From: Schauerella aestuarii
Lineage (GTDB): Bacteria; Pseudomonadota; Gammaproteobacteria; Burkholderiales; Burkholderiaceae_B
Reading direction: 5' to 3'
Assembly: GCF_009866805.1 (NCBI RefSeq)
Contig: NZ_SIZW01000043.1
Location: 248,001-312,000 of the forward strand
DNA: 64,000 bases
A program made the translations under genes and the position numbers. The notes under the pieces were generated by a model. That model did no database searches. It had not been told where the DNA came from and saw only the letters and a list, made by a program, of their open reading frames with translations. This document shows, in pieces, positions 46,327 to 55,095 of the stretch; position 1 is the stretch's first letter; each line of letters begins with the position of its first letter.

Positions 46327-47547
46327 TTACATCATTGCGACTTCGTTCTGCACCAGGCGGCGCACGCGCACGGCGTCGCCGATACGCGAGTATTTGCCTT
46401 GCGAGTTGAGCAGCACGATCGCCAGATCGCGGCCGTTGATGCGGGTGAGCATCACGAGGCATTCGCCGGCTTCGTTGATGAAGCCGGTCTTGGAGACCTT
46501 GATATCCCAGTCTGCGCTGCGCACCAGCGCGTTCGTGTTGCGGAACGTCTCGGTGCGCCCGCTGCGCACGGCCACTTCATATTCGGTGTCGGTGGAATAG
46601 CGGTGGATCAGGGGGCGCTGGCCAGCAGCGCGCATCATGCGCACCAGATCGCGCGGCGACGACACGTTCTGACTCGACAAGCCCGTGGGCTCCACGAAAT
46701 GCGAGTCGTACATGCCCAGCGATTGCGCTTTGTTGTTCATCGCGCGGGCGAAGGCGGGCAGGCCACCCGGGTAGTAGCGGCCGAGCGAGTGCGCGGCCCG
46801 GTTTTCCGACGACATCAGCGCCAGATGCAGCATATCGGCACGAGTAAGACGCGTGCCTACCGTCAGACGCGACGGCGAATGACGGACGCGATCGACGTCG
46901 TCTTCGGTGATTTCCAGCACTTCGTCGAGAGGCTGGTTGGCGTCGATCACGACCAACGCGGTCATGAGCTTCGAAATCGAGGCGATCGGGCGCACCATGC
47001 GGTCGTTCTTGGCAAACAGCACGGTCGACGATTCGAGATCCTGCACGTAGGCGATGCTCGAACGCACAGCGGCAGCTTCTGCGCGCGTGGTGCCGGCGGA
47101 CAGAATCGCAGGGGTATCGGTTTCGGTCGCGGCTGCCGCGGCGGACACGGCCAAGGCGTTGCGCGAGCGGGCGGACGTGGCCCGGGCCGTTTTCTCGGCG
47201 GTGGCGCGCGATGCGGCCTGGCGATCGGCTTCTTCAGCAGCAGACTTCTTCGATCGCAGTACTACCTTTACCTTCGAGTTCGAGGCGGCAGCTTTGGTGT
47301 TCTTCGCAGTCGATGCCTTGGTGGCCTGCGCGCTGGATTTCGAGCTGTTCTTCGCGCTGGTCGACTTGGCCGTCGACGTTTTGGCGGCCGGGGTCTTGGT
47401 CGCCTTGCAGGCGGCCGATTTGCTATTGGTTTTGCACGGGTCGGCGCGCGCGGCCGTTGCGGGCGTGGTGCCTAGCACCAAGGCGAGCGCGGTCGCTGCG
47501 CCCGTCCCAAACTTTGCCATTCGTGTCCAAAACGACGTCATCGCCAC
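46327..47547 (-). CDS. pbpG: D-alanyl-D-alanine endopeptidase (PBP7)
   Basis: Periplasmic low-molecular-mass penicillin-binding protein cutting peptidoglycan cross-links. 406 residues: signal peptide ending near ATAARA, then an unusually long Ala/Lys/Ser/Thr-rich low-complexity stretch (about 35-140), and the S11 serine-peptidase domain with SISK (nucleophile Ser and Lys), SEN and KTG motifs in order. The linker may span toward or bind the anionic cell wall. Alone on its transcript, downstream of a 414-nt leader region. Confidence 0.9.
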   Translation of the reverse strand: MAMTSFWTRMAKFGTGAATALALVLGTTPATAARADPCKTNSKSAACKATKTPAAKTSTAKSTSAKNSSKSSAQATKASTAKNTKAAASNSKVKVVLRSKKSAAEEADRQAASRATAEKTARATSARSRNALAVSAAAAATETDTPAILSAGTTRAEAAAVRSSIAYVQDLESSTVLFAKNDRMVRPIASISKLMTALVVIDANQPLDEVLEITEDDVDRVRHSPSRLTVGTRLTRADMLHLALMSSENRAAHSLGRYYPGGLPAFARAMNNKAQSLGMYDSHFVEPTGLSSQNVSSPRDLVRMMRAAGQRPLIHRYSTDTEYEVAVRSGRTETFRNTNALVRSADWDIKVSKTGFINEAGECLVMLTRINGRDLAIVLLNSQGKYSRIGDAVRVRRLVQNEVAMM

Positions 47548-47961
47548 CGCTCACTTATTGAATGTAAAAAATTATTGCTTCGGACGACGCCCGAAAAACA
47601 CTGACGAATTATGGGGTTACGGCCCAAATCTAAACGAAAAATCAAGTTAAGTACAGGCCGGCCGCCATGATGGCAGATTTTTGACTGCTGTGCCGCTCGG
47701 AAACCGTGACAATTTGCATACAAACGACGAAAGCGCGACGTTAGCCGACATTAAATAACCGGATGAAGCAAAACACGCTAAGTCCGGCGAACGGCCGATC
47801 TCGCCGTTCGCGGCATCAGATTCATCTCACCCGGTTTCTTTTTTTACTGCATATGGGTGAGGTTGACGGCGGCGCGGGGGCCGCCTGAAGTCGATTGCAG
47901 CATCTGTTGTGTAAGCGTGCCGCGACGCCGGGCCGCCGCCCGGTCGACGAACACTGCGGCC
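47548..47961. other. 414-nt intergenic region upstream of pbpG
   Basis: Relatively AT-rich from 47555 to 47770, as expected for the promoter and leader of leftward pbpG. A 9-bp hairpin (GCGAACGGC/GCCGTTCGC, 47787-47811) may terminate the SDR-ended operon arriving from the right, though no T run follows it in that direction. No gene, tRNA or repeat was recognised. Confidence 0.6.
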
Positions 47962-48750
47962 TCAACCCGGCAGTGGATGCATCGCGCCGTCCATGGTGAT
48001 CATGGCGCCGGTGACGTAGCTCGCCCGGGCAGAGGCCAGGAAGACGGCCACGTCGGCCACCTCGTCTGGACGGCCATAGCGGCCGATCGGAATCCGTTTC
48101 TCACCCTCGCGCTGCAGGGTGTCGAGGTCTTCCCCGCGCCAATCCGCCTCGGCCTTGAGCAACTGGGTGAGGCGATCGGTAATGGTGGCACCGGGATTGA
48201 TCACATTGACGCGCACGTTCTTGCCGGCCCAGGCGTTGGCCAACCCGGCCGAGGCCAGCATGAGCGCCGCGTTGGCGGCGCCGCCGGGCAGGTGAATCGG
48301 GCTTGCCACCCGGCCGCCCGCGCCCACGATGTTCACAATGCTTCCCTGATTGCGTTCGACCATTCCCGCAAGAACGGCTTGCATGGCATTGATATAAGTG
48401 AAGTATTTGGCGTCCATTGCCTTGCGCCAGATGGCCGGCGTAAGGTCGGGCGGGGCGGTTTTTTGCGCGGCGCCGGCCGAATTGACTAGCACATCGATCG
48501 GACCCAACGCCGCTTCCACATTGCGTGCTGCGCGTTCGGCCTGGGCGTCGTCACCCAGATCGGCGGCTTCCGCATGCACCGCATGCCCCAATCCCTTCAA
48601 GTGCTCGACGGCCTGGCGTAGATTGGCTTCGTCGCGCGACACGATCGCCACCCGCGCCCCTTCGGCGGCGAATGCTGCCGCGCACGCCAATCCGATGCCT
48701 TTGCTGCCACCTGTGATCAATACGACTTTACCGGTCAATTCGAGGTTCAT
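47962..48750 (-). CDS. SDR-fold protein lacking the canonical catalytic triad
   Basis: 262 residues of the classical short-chain dehydrogenase fold: cofactor motif TGGSKGIG at 13-20, NSAG at 90-93, and the C-terminal VTGAMITMDGAM. The catalytic residues are not where they should be: the Ser position (about 142-143) is Val/Gly, and the YxxxK segment reads HLPGGAAN, giving Gly156 for Tyr and Asn160 for Lys. A normal dehydrogenase reaction is therefore doubtful; it may perform a related NAD-dependent or non-redox step. Last gene of the RuBisCO-like operon, 68 nt after the kinase gene. Confidence 0.82.
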   Translation of the reverse strand: MNLELTGKVVLITGGSKGIGLACAAAFAAEGARVAIVSRDEANLRQAVEHLKGLGHAVHAEAADLGDDAQAERAARNVEAALGPIDVLVNSAGAAQKTAPPDLTPAIWRKAMDAKYFTYINAMQAVLAGMVERNQGSIVNIVGAGGRVASPIHLPGGAANAALMLASAGLANAWAGKNVRVNVINPGATITDRLTQLLKAEADWRGEDLDTLQREGEKRIPIGRYGRPDEVADVAVFLASARASYVTGAMITMDGAMHPLPG

Positions 48751-48818
48751 GCCTGGTGTCTCCGTGATGGACGCGCGTCGCGAATCCGCGAGCGTCGTGG
48801 ATGCGGATCACTATAGCG

Positions 48819-50141
48819 TCAGGCGGGCGACCGTGCGCCGCCCAGCAAGGCGGTAAACACGTCGGGTGGACCCATTTGTCCGCCCTTGAGCATGAGCTCT
48901 ACCCCATCCAGCGGCGAGTCGGGCGCATGGATGCGGCACACCGCCACACCCGGGCTCAGCGAAAACGCAAACGTAAGTGCCTGGATGTGCCAGGAGGCCA
49001 CCGCGATGCTCGACGTATCGCCGCCCGCGAAGCCCACGCGCCGCAAGGGGTGGCGCGCGAGCACCGCTTGCATCAACTGGCCGCAACCGCGTGCCAATGC
49101 TTCCGTGAACCCGGGGTGCTTGCTGCGGCTGCCATCGCTTAACGTGCTGTGCGCAATCACGCTCAGACCGGCGGCGAGCGACGTGGCGATCGTGTCGGCC
49201 AGCACGTCGATATACCAATCGGCTTGCGACACCATCGCTTGGGCATCGATGGCCAGCGACACGAAGCCGGCCGCCTCTGCCGCATCGATCTGTGCGGCAG
49301 TCGTGGGGGAGCGGCTGCCGGAGATGATGAACGTCTGGTCAACTTCGGCGGGCGTCGGCGCATCGGGTGCCGTTTCGGCCGATGCGGCCAACGCCTGCAG
49401 CACGCCCGTCGGCCCCACCAGCAGTTGCGGGCCGCTCGAGGATTGCGCGCGATGGCGCATCAGCGCACCGATGCGCGCCAGATGTGTCGTCGACATCGCA
49501 TCGAACAGCACCGCGGGCGGCGCGGCCGCCAGCATCGCATCCAATGCCGCGCAGCGCGCCGCGTGGTCCGCGTCGTCCAGCCGAACCGTATCGAACGACA
49601 CGACGCCGGGCGCGCCCAGTGCGGCAAAATGCCGCCGCAGATCGGGTTCGAGCATCGGGGTGATCGGATGACGCGACATGGTGGGATGGCGGTCGATGCG
49701 GTACACCGCCTTATCGTGGCCGGCGCGCGCATACAGCGTGGCAAACGCGCAGTAGCGTCCCAAACTGGGTTGACCGCCCACGATAGCAGCGGATTGCGCA
49801 CCGAGCACCTCACGCGCAATCGCCATGGCATGCGCGATGTTGCCGATGTGCGGCGCGCTGTCGAATGTCGAGCACGTTTTGTATTGGATGAAGGGGGCAC
49901 CGGTGGCCGCGAGCCCCCGAAAAATGGCCGGCAGCGTCTCATCCATTTGCGCCGGCGATTGCGCGCGTGCCGTGCCCGCGATGCCGATGCAATCCAATGG
50001 CCCGAACGCGGCCAGATCCTGGGCGCTGGGGACGCGCATGAACAAGACCGCGCGCCAGCCGGACTGCACCGCTGTCGCCAGCGTATCGGTCGAGCCGGTA
50101 AAGTCGTCGCCGTAGTATGCGAGCGTTACCGTGTCAGCCAT
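48819..50141 (-). CDS. DUF1537-family sugar-acid kinase (OtnK/OiaK type)
   Basis: 440 residues. The N-terminal nucleotide/substrate domain (SBD_N-type) starts AYYGDDFTGSTDTLATAV and contains VGGQPSLGRYC and HPITPMLEPDLRRH; the C-terminal domain has SGSRSPTTAAQI and FAGGDTSSIAV. DUF1537 proteins phosphorylate four-carbon acid sugars (threonate, erythronate, 2-oxo-tetronate) and 3-oxo-isoapionate. Next to a RuBisCO-like protein, the oxo-isoapionate kinase type is the best guess. Overlaps the RLP gene by 8 bp, indicating coupled synthesis and consecutive steps. The start ATG at 50141 excludes an extra 47-codon shadow. Confidence 0.87.
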   Translation of the reverse strand: MADTVTLAYYGDDFTGSTDTLATAVQSGWRAVLFMRVPSAQDLAAFGPLDCIGIAGTARAQSPAQMDETLPAIFRGLAATGAPFIQYKTCSTFDSAPHIGNIAHAMAIAREVLGAQSAAIVGGQPSLGRYCAFATLYARAGHDKAVYRIDRHPTMSRHPITPMLEPDLRRHFAALGAPGVVSFDTVRLDDADHAARCAALDAMLAAAPPAVLFDAMSTTHLARIGALMRHRAQSSSGPQLLVGPTGVLQALAASAETAPDAPTPAEVDQTFIISGSRSPTTAAQIDAAEAAGFVSLAIDAQAMVSQADWYIDVLADTIATSLAAGLSVIAHSTLSDGSRSKHPGFTEALARGCGQLMQAVLARHPLRRVGFAGGDTSSIAVASWHIQALTFAFSLSPGVAVCRIHAPDSPLDGVELMLKGGQMGPPDVFTALLGGARSPA

Positions 50142-51399
50142 AGAACGCCAGCGCGTGAGCCAGCGCCGGACGCGTCTCGGCATAGACCGGCAGCGGCACG
50201 CCTTCGCCTGCCGCGCGCCAGGCGTCGCGAATGCTTTGCACGCCGGCGGCTGCGCCATCGGGGTGGCCCAGGATGCCGCCACCGGAGAGGAAGATCAGGT
50301 CGTCGCTCTTGACCGCTGCGAACGTGGGCGGCACCGTGCCCGCCCATTGGCCCGACGAAAACACCGGCATCACCGCATCGTCGCCGGCCAGCGGTTGCAG
50401 GCAGGCGCGCGCGGACGCCACCACGCTGTCATCGCTTTCGTAGAACTTGCCGGCCAGCCCATTGACGTGCAGTTGATCCACGCCAGCCAACCGCCAGAGC
50501 ACCTGATACGCCTGGAAGTCCATGCCCAGCAACGGATGGCGCGACATCATCGCCATGCCGTTGCGATGGCCGTGCAGCGCCAGCGCTGTCGTGCGCCGCA
50601 GCGATTGAATCGCCGCGTACCCACACCAGTTCAGGCTCGCCATCACACACGTGCCGCCGGCCTTCTCGATCAGATCCGCGTGCCGCCGCATCGCGTCGAG
50701 ATCGTCGGAAATATTGAACGCATACATCACCTTGCGCCCGGTACGCTCGGCGTGCCGGTTGATGACCGCCATCACCGCCGCAACCCGTTCGTGCAGCGGC
50801 GAATGCGGCGGGTTGGCCATCACTTCGTCGTCCTTGATGAAGTCCACGCCCGCCGTGCACAGCTCGTCGACCACGCGCGCGGTATCGTGCGGCGACATGC
50901 CCACATTGGGTTTGACGATGGTGCCCACGATCGGGCCCGACGTGCAGCCGGTGAGCAACCGCGTGCCTTGCACGCCATGGCGCGGCGCGTCGAATTGCCG
51001 TACGTACTCGGGCGGCAGCGTGAGCGTCATCAGCTTCACGCCCGTCATCTCGCCCAGATCGTAGATATTGCCGGCCACGGTGGCCGCCAGCGTCGGTAAA
51101 TTTGCACCCACGTTATCGATGGGAAAGCGCACGGTGATTTCGGCGCGCTTGTACGGCCCACCGATCTGACGGCGTTCGAGAAACGCATTGGGCAAACTGG
51201 GCGTATGCACCGTACCCAATTCGCGGATGGCCGTGACGGTGGCGCGCGAGCGGGCACGCAGGTCGGCGGTTTCGCCGGCCACTTGCACGAACGTGCCGCT
51301 GGATTGCTCGCCTGCCAACACGTTGGCCGCTTGCTCCAAGGCAAACGGCGTTTCGATCAGGTAGGTGGCTTCGAACTCGGGACGCGGGGTGGAAGTCAT
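50134..51399 (-). CDS. RuBisCO-like protein (oxo-isoapionate-phosphate type, tentative)
   Basis: 421-residue form III/IV RuBisCO-like large chain. Key positions can be aligned by motif: TIVKPNVG (Lys163, like Lys175), DFIKDDE (Lys189 carbamylation-type lysine, Asp191, Glu192, like Lys201/Asp203/Glu204), LHGHRN (His276/His278, Arg279, like His292/294, Arg295), loop 6 GLAGKFY (Lys318, like Lys334), PVFSSG and GGGILGHP. So metal and catalytic ligands are all kept, unlike in many MtnW-type RLPs. Known RLPs beside DUF1537 kinases decarboxylate or cleave 3-oxo-isoapionate 4-phosphate. True CO2 fixation is unlikely: no phosphoribulokinase or small subunit nearby. Confidence 0.87.
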   Translation of the reverse strand: MTSTPRPEFEATYLIETPFALEQAANVLAGEQSSGTFVQVAGETADLRARSRATVTAIRELGTVHTPSLPNAFLERRQIGGPYKRAEITVRFPIDNVGANLPTLAATVAGNIYDLGEMTGVKLMTLTLPPEYVRQFDAPRHGVQGTRLLTGCTSGPIVGTIVKPNVGMSPHDTARVVDELCTAGVDFIKDDEVMANPPHSPLHERVAAVMAVINRHAERTGRKVMYAFNISDDLDAMRRHADLIEKAGGTCVMASLNWCGYAAIQSLRRTTALALHGHRNGMAMMSRHPLLGMDFQAYQVLWRLAGVDQLHVNGLAGKFYESDDSVVASARACLQPLAGDDAVMPVFSSGQWAGTVPPTFAAVKSDDLIFLSGGGILGHPDGAAAGVQSIRDAWRAAGEGVPLPVYAETRPALAHALAFYG

Positions 51400-51403
51400 G
51401 GTG

Positions 51404-51943
51404 TCACAACGTCGAGAGATCGGGGAAGGGGCGTACGGGCTGGGTGCCGTCCCAGTTCAGCGAGGCTTCGCGAATCAGCTTGAAGAGCTTGCCCTTGGGG
51501 CCGGCCACTTCCGATAATTCGATCACGGTGCCGGGATGCGTTTCGGTGTCGAAATACACGTACCGTCCGCGCTGCCCGACCTCGCCGCTCATGCCCACCG
51601 CCAGACCCTGCTGCGAGAGCCGTTCGAGATCGGCCTCGAAGTCCTCGGTCCAGTAGGCCATGTGCTGCAGTCCGGTGCGGCCGGCATCGAGGAAATCCTT
51701 GTACATCGACGGCGCATCGTTACGTTGCTGGATCAGTTCGATCTGCAACGGGCCGGAGTTGGCCAGCGCGACCGAGACCTGAATCGGCGAGGGTTTGCCG
51801 CGATAATGAAAATTCTCGACCGGCACGCGATCCGCATAAAACCAGGGGCCGATGCCCAGCGTTTCGCTCCAATAGGTCATGGCTTCGTGGATATCGTGCA
51901 CCACGTAACCTGCCTGCCGCACTTCACCAAAAAAACGACTCAT
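51404..51943 (-). CDS. VOC-family (glyoxalase-fold) protein in RLP operon
   Basis: 179 residues of two beta-alpha-beta-beta-beta modules. Candidate metal ligands are His15/16 in VVHDIHEA, Gln/Glu in LQIELIQQ, His in LQHMAYW and Glu in VIELSE, matching the four-ligand VOC site. Reaction unknown: epimerase, isomerase or lyase acting on an oxo-acid intermediate is plausible from the family. The ATG at 51943 starts MSRFFGEVRQAGYVVHD. It lies 4 nt from the RLP gene, so they are tightly coupled. Confidence 0.83.
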   Translation of the reverse strand: MSRFFGEVRQAGYVVHDIHEAMTYWSETLGIGPWFYADRVPVENFHYRGKPSPIQVSVALANSGPLQIELIQQRNDAPSMYKDFLDAGRTGLQHMAYWTEDFEADLERLSQQGLAVGMSGEVGQRGRYVYFDTETHPGTVIELSEVAGPKGKLFKLIREASLNWDGTQPVRPFPDLSTL

Positions 51944-51969
51944 GTCATGCCACCTTATCGATGCGTTGA

Positions 51970-53847
51970 TTACAGAAAACCGATCGAGATCCAGGGGATG
52001 AACGCCACCAGGAATACCCCGATGATGAGTGCGCTCAGATAACCCCACATATATGGAATCGCGTCGTCCGGATTGACCTTGCTGATGGCGCATGCGCCGT
52101 AGTAGCCCACGCCGAAGGGCGGTGCGAACAGGCCCACGCCCATCGAGAGAATCACGACCATGGCGTAGTGCACCTCATGCACGCCCACGGCGCGTGCAAT
52201 CGGAAACAGCAACGGACCGAACAGCACGATCGCGGGAATGCCTTCCAGCACACTGCCCAGGATGACGAAGGCAATGATCGACACGATCAGAAAGCCGGTG
52301 GTGCCGCCCGGTAACGACGCCATGGCAGTCGCCAGATCGCGCGAGAAGCCCGACTGCGTGAGCCCCCAGGCCATGCCGGTGGCCGCACCCACGATGAAGA
52401 TGATGGCGCCGGACAACGCCGCCGTTTCGATCAGCATCGTGGGCAGACGACGCCAATCGAACTGGCGATAGATCAGCAATCCGGCGAGCACTGAATAGGC
52501 GATGCCGATCGTGGACACCTCGGTGGCGGTGGCCACGCCTTCGACCACCGCGGCGCGGATCACGAACGGCAGGATCAGGGCGGGAATCGCGATGGCCATG
52601 GCCTTCAGGATCTCGCGTCCCGGTGAACGCGTGACGTGGCTCAAATCCTGATGGCGCGTGCGTGCCCAGACGATGGCGCCCAACGTGATACCCAACACCA
52701 CCGCGGGCAGCATGCCGCCGGTGAACAACGCCGCGATCGATACGCCCGTTACCGAGCCGATGGTGATGAGCACGATGCTTGGCGGAATGGTTTCGGTTTG
52801 CGCGCCGGTGCATGCCAGCAGCGCCGCCAGGTCGCCGGGCTTGGATCCGCGTTTTTTCATTTCCGGAAACAGCGCCGGCGCCACGGCCGCCATGTCGGCC
52901 ACCTTCGACCCCGAGATGCCCGACACCAGGTACATCGCGCCGATCAGCACATACGACAGGCCGCCACGCACGTGCCCAAGCAGGCTCGCCAGAAAGCCGA
53001 TCATGGCGCGCGCCATGCCCGTCATTTCGATCAGCAAGCCCAGAAAAATGAACATCGGCACCGCCAGCAGAATCAGGTGCGACATGCCCTCATCCATGCG
53101 GCCCACGATCACCATCAATGGCGTGTGCGTGGTGAGCGCCAGATAGCCGAAGGTGGCCAAGGCAAACGAGAACGCGATCGGCACGCCCATGAACACATTG
53201 GCCGCCACCACGCCCACGAAGAAGATGATGAGATTGAGTTTGCCCAGCGGCATCAGGAGCGGCTGGGCCAGCACGAACACCCCGACCACTGCGGCCACGA
53301 TCAATACGGCAAGGCCCGCCTGCCGCAGGCTGCCCACGCGCAGCAGGCGCACCACCCCCACGACTAGCATCAACCCGAAGCCGGTGGGCAGCGCGGCGGC
53401 GCGCCAGGCGTTGGGGATCTCCAGCGCGGGCGTCACCACGACCGCTTCTTCGATCGCATAGTCGAGCGCTTGCGGAAACGCCATCGCCAGGAAGGCTAGC
53501 GATGCGGCGATCGCCACCACATCCAGCAGCGCCCGGGTGCTGGGCGAGACGCGCGCGAGCAAGGCGGTCATCCGCATGTGCTCGCCGCGGCGCAACGCCA
53601 CGACGGCGCCCAGCATCGACAGCCACAGAAAAAGGATGGAGGCGAGCTCATCGGTCCACACCAGCGGCGCGTGAAACACGTAGCGCGCGATCACGCCGGC
53701 CAAGAGGAGAACGATCTCGGCTACGACCAGGAGAGCGGCCGGTACTTCCGTGAGAAAACCCAACCAGCGATCCAGCGCCGCCAACCGGGGGCGTTGAACC
53801 GGTTGAGCGCCGGGTTGCTGTTGGGTGAAGGCGGCGACGGCGTCCAT
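51970..53847 (-). CDS. TRAP transporter fused DctQM membrane subunit
   Basis: 625 residues. The N-terminal ~190 residues with four membrane segments form the small DctQ part (YVFHAPLVWTDELASILFLWLSMLGAVVAL), and the remaining ~430 residues form the large DctM part with many segments, starting FMGVPIAFSFALATFGYLAL, plus GLLIEMTGMARAMIGF and CTGAQTETIPPSIVLITIGSVTG. Imports an organic or sugar acid, driven by sodium or protons. Follows dctP by 4 nt. Q-M fusion is seen in other sialic-acid and carboxylate TRAP systems. Confidence 0.92.
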   Translation of the reverse strand: MDAVAAFTQQQPGAQPVQRPRLAALDRWLGFLTEVPAALLVVAEIVLLLAGVIARYVFHAPLVWTDELASILFLWLSMLGAVVALRRGEHMRMTALLARVSPSTRALLDVVAIAASLAFLAMAFPQALDYAIEEAVVVTPALEIPNAWRAAALPTGFGLMLVVGVVRLLRVGSLRQAGLAVLIVAAVVGVFVLAQPLLMPLGKLNLIIFFVGVVAANVFMGVPIAFSFALATFGYLALTTHTPLMVIVGRMDEGMSHLILLAVPMFIFLGLLIEMTGMARAMIGFLASLLGHVRGGLSYVLIGAMYLVSGISGSKVADMAAVAPALFPEMKKRGSKPGDLAALLACTGAQTETIPPSIVLITIGSVTGVSIAALFTGGMLPAVVLGITLGAIVWARTRHQDLSHVTRSPGREILKAMAIAIPALILPFVIRAAVVEGVATATEVSTIGIAYSVLAGLLIYRQFDWRRLPTMLIETAALSGAIIFIVGAATGMAWGLTQSGFSRDLATAMASLPGGTTGFLIVSIIAFVILGSVLEGIPAIVLFGPLLFPIARAVGVHEVHYAMVVILSMGVGLFAPPFGVGYYGACAISKVNPDDAIPYMWGYLSALIIGVFLVAFIPWISIGFL

Positions 53848-53851
53848 GGCG

Positions 53852-54865
53852 TCAGGCCAGTTTGCCGGACACGGCTTCGAGCAAGCCCCACGCTTGATCG
53901 CCGAACTTGGTTTTCCATTCGGTGTAGAAGCCTGCCTTGCGCAAGGCGGTCTGGAAGGAATCCGGGCGGGTGGTGTTGAACTTCAGGCCCTTCGATTCCA
54001 GATCGGCCTGAATCGATTGGTTCATCGTTTTCAGATCGTCGCGCTGCTTCATGCCGGCCTCGTTGAAGGCCGTTTCCCACAAGCGTTGCAGATCGGGCGG
54101 CAGGCGCTTGAACGCGCGACCGTTGGCGATGAACCAATAACCGTCCCAGATGTGATTGGTGAGCGAGCAGAATTTCTGCACTTCGTACAGCTTCGCGGCC
54201 TGGATGATGGGCAAGGGATTTTCCTGCGCATCCACGATGCGCGTCTGCAGCGCGGAATACACCTCGCTGAACTGCAAACTCGCAGGCGAAGCGGACAGCG
54301 CCTTGAACATCGAGATGCTCAGCGGGCTCACCGGCACGCGGATCTTCGTGCCGTCCAGATCGGCGGCCGAGGTGACCGGGCGATTGCTGGTGGTGGTTTG
54401 GCGAAAGCCGTTGTCCCACATTTTTTCGAAGGCATACAGATTGGCGCGGCCGATCGCTTCGCGCACATGGGCGCCCAGGGGGCCATCCATCGCTTGCCAG
54501 ACCTGATCGTAATTGGCGAATGCAAACCCCACGGCATTGATCGCAGCCACTGGCACCACCGTAGCGATCACCAACGCGGACGGCGTGAAGAGTTCGATGC
54601 CGCCATTGCGCACCTGCGACAGCATATCGGTATCGCCGCCCAATTGATTGTTCGGGAAGATGGTGATGTCCAACCTGCCGTTCGACTCGCGCTTGATCCG
54701 GTCCACCGCCTCCTGCGACCGCACGTTGAGCGGATGCGTGATCGGCAGGTTGTTGGCGTACTTGAAGTTGAACTCGGCCGCGTGTGCAAACTTCGGAATG
54801 CCCAGATACATGGCGGGCGCGGCAGCCATCGCACGCAGGACGGTACGGCGCGTCATCGTAGACAT
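53852..54865 (-). CDS. TRAP transporter solute-binding protein (DctP family)
   Basis: 337 residues from the ATG at 54865. Exported: MTRRTVLRAMAAAPAMYL resembles a Tat signal with cleavage near AHAAE. DctP features: NNLPITHPLNVRSQEAVDRIK, GGDTDMLSQVRNGGIEL, LDGTKIRVPVS with the conserved arginine used for carboxylate binding, and GYWFIANGRAFKRLP. The ligand should be the substrate of the operon, presumably a carboxylated sugar acid. First gene of the leftward operon, divergent from a LysR gene. Confidence 0.92.
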   Translation of the reverse strand: MSTMTRRTVLRAMAAAPAMYLGIPKFAHAAEFNFKYANNLPITHPLNVRSQEAVDRIKRESNGRLDITIFPNNQLGGDTDMLSQVRNGGIELFTPSALVIATVVPVAAINAVGFAFANYDQVWQAMDGPLGAHVREAIGRANLYAFEKMWDNGFRQTTTSNRPVTSAADLDGTKIRVPVSPLSISMFKALSASPASLQFSEVYSALQTRIVDAQENPLPIIQAAKLYEVQKFCSLTNHIWDGYWFIANGRAFKRLPPDLQRLWETAFNEAGMKQRDDLKTMNQSIQADLESKGLKFNTTRPDSFQTALRKAGFYTEWKTKFGDQAWGLLEAVSGKLA

Positions 54866-55095
54866 GTTGTCTCTCTCCTCGGGGGTTGATGCCGATGTGT
54901 GATGTTCTAGATTTCGTGGGCCCGATCGAGCAGGCACCGCCACTTTATCGCCTGGCTTAGAATTGGTAAAACAGAAAATTCAGATCGATTAAACGACCTG
55001 GCAGATAAATGGGCGACGGCGCAAACCACTGCCGCCGCAATGGCGGCGAGCTTACGGCGCTCACCTACGTCTGCAAGACGGAGCAATGACCTGCG

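Noticed and set aside
50134-51399. Genuine CO2-fixing RuBisCO
   Set aside because: Although catalytic lysines are conserved, no small subunit, phosphoribulokinase or Calvin-cycle genes are near, and context is a sugar-acid kinase with a TRAP importer.
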